64,000 nucleotides of DNA from JADLGL01 sp963823045 (GTDB lineage Bacteria; Pseudomonadota; Alphaproteobacteria; Rhizobiales; Kaistiaceae). Positions 62,750 to 64,000 of this stretch are shown here, piece by piece. The DNA is taken from the NCBI GenBank assembly GCA_963823045.1, contig CAWGKA010000009.1:124001-188000 (forward strand). The letters run 5' to 3'. Position 1 is the first letter of the stretch. Every line of letters starts with the position of its first letter. The position numbers and the translations under genes are program-made. The notes under the pieces were generated by a model. The model was not told where the DNA came from, ran no database searches, and saw nothing but the letters and a program-made list of their open reading frames with translations.

Positions 62750-63202
62750 ACGTCCGCGAGCCGATGCCGACGATCCACGCAACGGCGGTCGCCGTCGGCG
62801 ACCACGGCATCCTCATCCGCGGCGACGCCGGCAGCGGCAAATCCTCCCTGGCGATGGCCCTGATCGACGACCCGCGGCTCCGGGCGCGCCTTGTCGGCGA
62901 CGACCGTATCGCGCTGATGGACAGTGACGTCCGGCGTCGTGGCGCGGGCGCCGGCCGCCCTCGCCGGGCAGATCGAACTGCGCGGCCTCGGCATCCTGGA
63001 AATGCCGTTTGTCGAGGAGGCGAGGGTTGCCCTCGTGGTCGACCTGCTGCCGGCCAACTCCTGCCCCCGCATGCCCGACGAGGGTGAGCGGACAGCCGTG
63101 CTGCTCGGTCAATCGGTTCCCCGGCTGGCGCTGCCGATCGGCGGCGGGGACGGGGTTCTGCGGGTCCGGATGGCCCTTCGGTCGTGGATTGGCGCTGCGT
63201 GA
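62746..63202 (+). CDS. hprK: Short HPr kinase/phosphorylase
   Basis: About 151 residues from ATG 62746. Walker A loop HGILIRGDAGSGKSSLAMAL and the signature region IELRGLGILEMPFVEEARVA. This is the short alphaproteobacterial HprK, which lacks the N-terminal domain of the Firmicutes enzyme and phosphorylates HPr on serine. A frameshift near 62932 separates the two parts. It is coupled to chvG by the ATGA overlap. Confidence 0.93.
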
Positions 63203-63323
63203 ACGCCCTGGAGCGTGGCAAGCACTTGCTTTACCGGCATAATCGACGGAGAGTGCGGCCCTTCGGTTGGTCTCACTGGCAGCGTATTCACCGGGCTTCG
63301 GTGTCAAAGGTCGTTCTCACTCC

Positions 63324-63725
63324 ATGATTGGCGTCGTCATCGTGACCCATGGCCGGCTCGCGGACGAGTTCCGCGCCGCCGTGGAGCACATTGTCGGGCG
63401 CCAGGAGGCGCTGGCGACGACGTCGATCGGCCCCGACGACGACATCGAGCAGCGCCGCAACGACATGCTCGCGGCCGTGGCCGAAGTCGATCGCGGCGAC
63501 GGCGTGATCATTCTCACCGACATGTTCGGCGGAACGCCCTGCAACCTCGCCATCTCGGTCATGGACGCGGGCAAGGTCGAGGTGATCGCCGGCCTCAACC
63601 TCCCCATGCTGGTCAAGCTGGTGCGGGTGCGCGGCGAGGCTTCGCTGGCCGACGCCGTCCGCATCGCCGCCGAGGCAGGCCGCAAATATGTGAGCGTGGC
63701 GAGCCAGGTCCTGGCAGGGGTATGA
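63324..63725 (+). CDS. manX: PTS EIIA component, mannose type
   Basis: 133 residues from ATG 63324, intact frame. The phosphorylated His is in MIGVVIVTHGRLADEFRAA, with VIILTDMFGGTPCNLAISVM and EVIAGLNLPMLVKLVRVRGE, which mark the fructose/mannose EIIA fold. No sugar-specific EIIB/EIIC is nearby, so it is likely a regulatory (PTS-Ntr) component, as in other Rhizobiales. It overlaps the HPr gene by ATGA. Confidence 0.95.
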   Translation: MIGVVIVTHGRLADEFRAAVEHIVGRQEALATTSIGPDDDIEQRRNDMLAAVAEVDRGDGVIILTDMFGGTPCNLAISVMDAGKVEVIAGLNLPMLVKLVRVRGEASLADAVRIAAEAGRKYVSVASQVLAGV

Positions 63726-64000
63726 GCGCTGAAACGCCCGGCGAGCCGCCACCGCGCGAGCTGCCGATCATCAACAAGCGTGGCCTCCACGCCCGCGCCG
63801 CAGCCAAATTCGTGCAGACCGTCGAGCGGTTCGCGGCCACCGTCGCCGTTACCAAGGACGGCCAGTCGGTCGGCGGCGATTCGATCATGGGGCTGATGAT
63901 GCTGGCCGCGGCCCAAGGGACGAGCATCCACGTCGCAGCATCGGGCGCCGAGGCGCTTGCCGCCCTCGATGCCCTGGAGGCACTCCTCGCCGACCGCTTC
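63722..64000 (+). CDS. ptsH: Phosphocarrier protein HPr (runs off the right edge)
   Basis: 93 codons from ATG 63722 without a stop; the end of the gene is outside the window. The phospho-His motif is NKRGLHARAAAKFVQTVERF and the serine site region GGDSIMGLMMLAAAQG. It is the substrate of HprK just upstream, and with EIIA forms the regulatory PTS chain to EI (ptsP, not in the window). Confidence 0.97.
   Translation, partial: MSAETPGEPPPRELPIINKRGLHARAAAKFVQTVERFAATVAVTKDGQSVGGDSIMGLMMLAAAQGTSIHVAASGAEALAALDALEALLADRF

Overview
The window (64 kb, GC-rich, no rRNA or tRNA gene seen) is a housekeeping stretch of an alphaproteobacterial chromosome, most likely Hyphomicrobiales (Rhizobiales). Evidence: the order usp-nfu-tsaB-rimI-mur-miaB-phoH-ybeY-corC-lnt-XRE-metK-trmB-rimP-nusA-ylxR-infB-rbfA-truB-rpsO-pnp; a short HPr kinase next to ChvI/ChvG with a mannose-type EIIA and HPr; RegB/RegA (ActS/ActR); a PmtA-like phospholipid methyltransferase after dnaJ; a Mur-type Fur protein; DUF2852 and DUF2244 proteins. 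I cannot place it to family or genus.

Layout. 1-6.2 kb: a coiled-coil PodJ-like polarity protein (running off the left edge), a small reductase-fold protein and polA. 6.3-6.5 kb: a mosaic of palindromic repeats. 6.5-9.1 kb: a small accessory operon (ArsR repressor, SRPBCC protein, VOC protein, two DUF1801 genes) with a palindromic operator. 9.2-12.9 kb: class A penicillin-binding protein, YgjP-like metallopeptidase, DUF2852 protein. 13-15 kb: redox two-component system ActS/ActR. 15-23 kb: mmcB, a lipid A-type acyltransferase, an acyltransferase-like membrane protein, nth, DUF2244, ada, gpmA, dapB, a GNAT acetyltransferase, pyrF, an FMN reductase and an unknown protein. 23-27 kb: pmtA-like, dnaJ, dnaK. 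27-38 kb: a secreted protein, alkB-like, mutS, a small membrane protein, a sulfotransferase, glnD, murJ, a lipoprotein with a zinc-protease-like motif, trpS. 38.9-39.2 kb: a second palindrome cluster. 39.2-49.6 kb: iron-sulfur, tRNA-modification, envelope and metK genes. 50.3-60.1 kb: the transcription/translation operon rimP to pnp behind an attenuator-like leader. 60.2-64 kb: chvI-chvG-hprK-manX-ptsH, cut by the right edge.

The genes work mainly in DNA repair (polA, mmcB, nth, ada, alkB, mutS), envelope building (PBP, acyltransferase, murJ, lnt), nitrogen/carbon signalling (glnD, hprK, EIIA, HPr, ChvGI), and ribosome and mRNA function. Regulatory sites seen by eye include CtrA-like boxes, an FNR/FixK-type box, an Irr-type iron box over a promoter, a sigma-32-type dnaK promoter, the rimP attenuator and dyads before chvI.

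Quality warning: about half the coding genes, including essential ones (polA, dapB, tsaB, metK, infB, pnp), are broken by single-base indels. Most of those I resolved are cured by deleting one extra G or C. This looks like uncorrected insertion-prone sequence, not gene decay, so broken genes are annotated as whole CDSs with approximate breakpoints. I did not find a convincing new defence, mobile or biosynthetic system; the best leads are regulatory sites and a few odd proteins listed in the findings.
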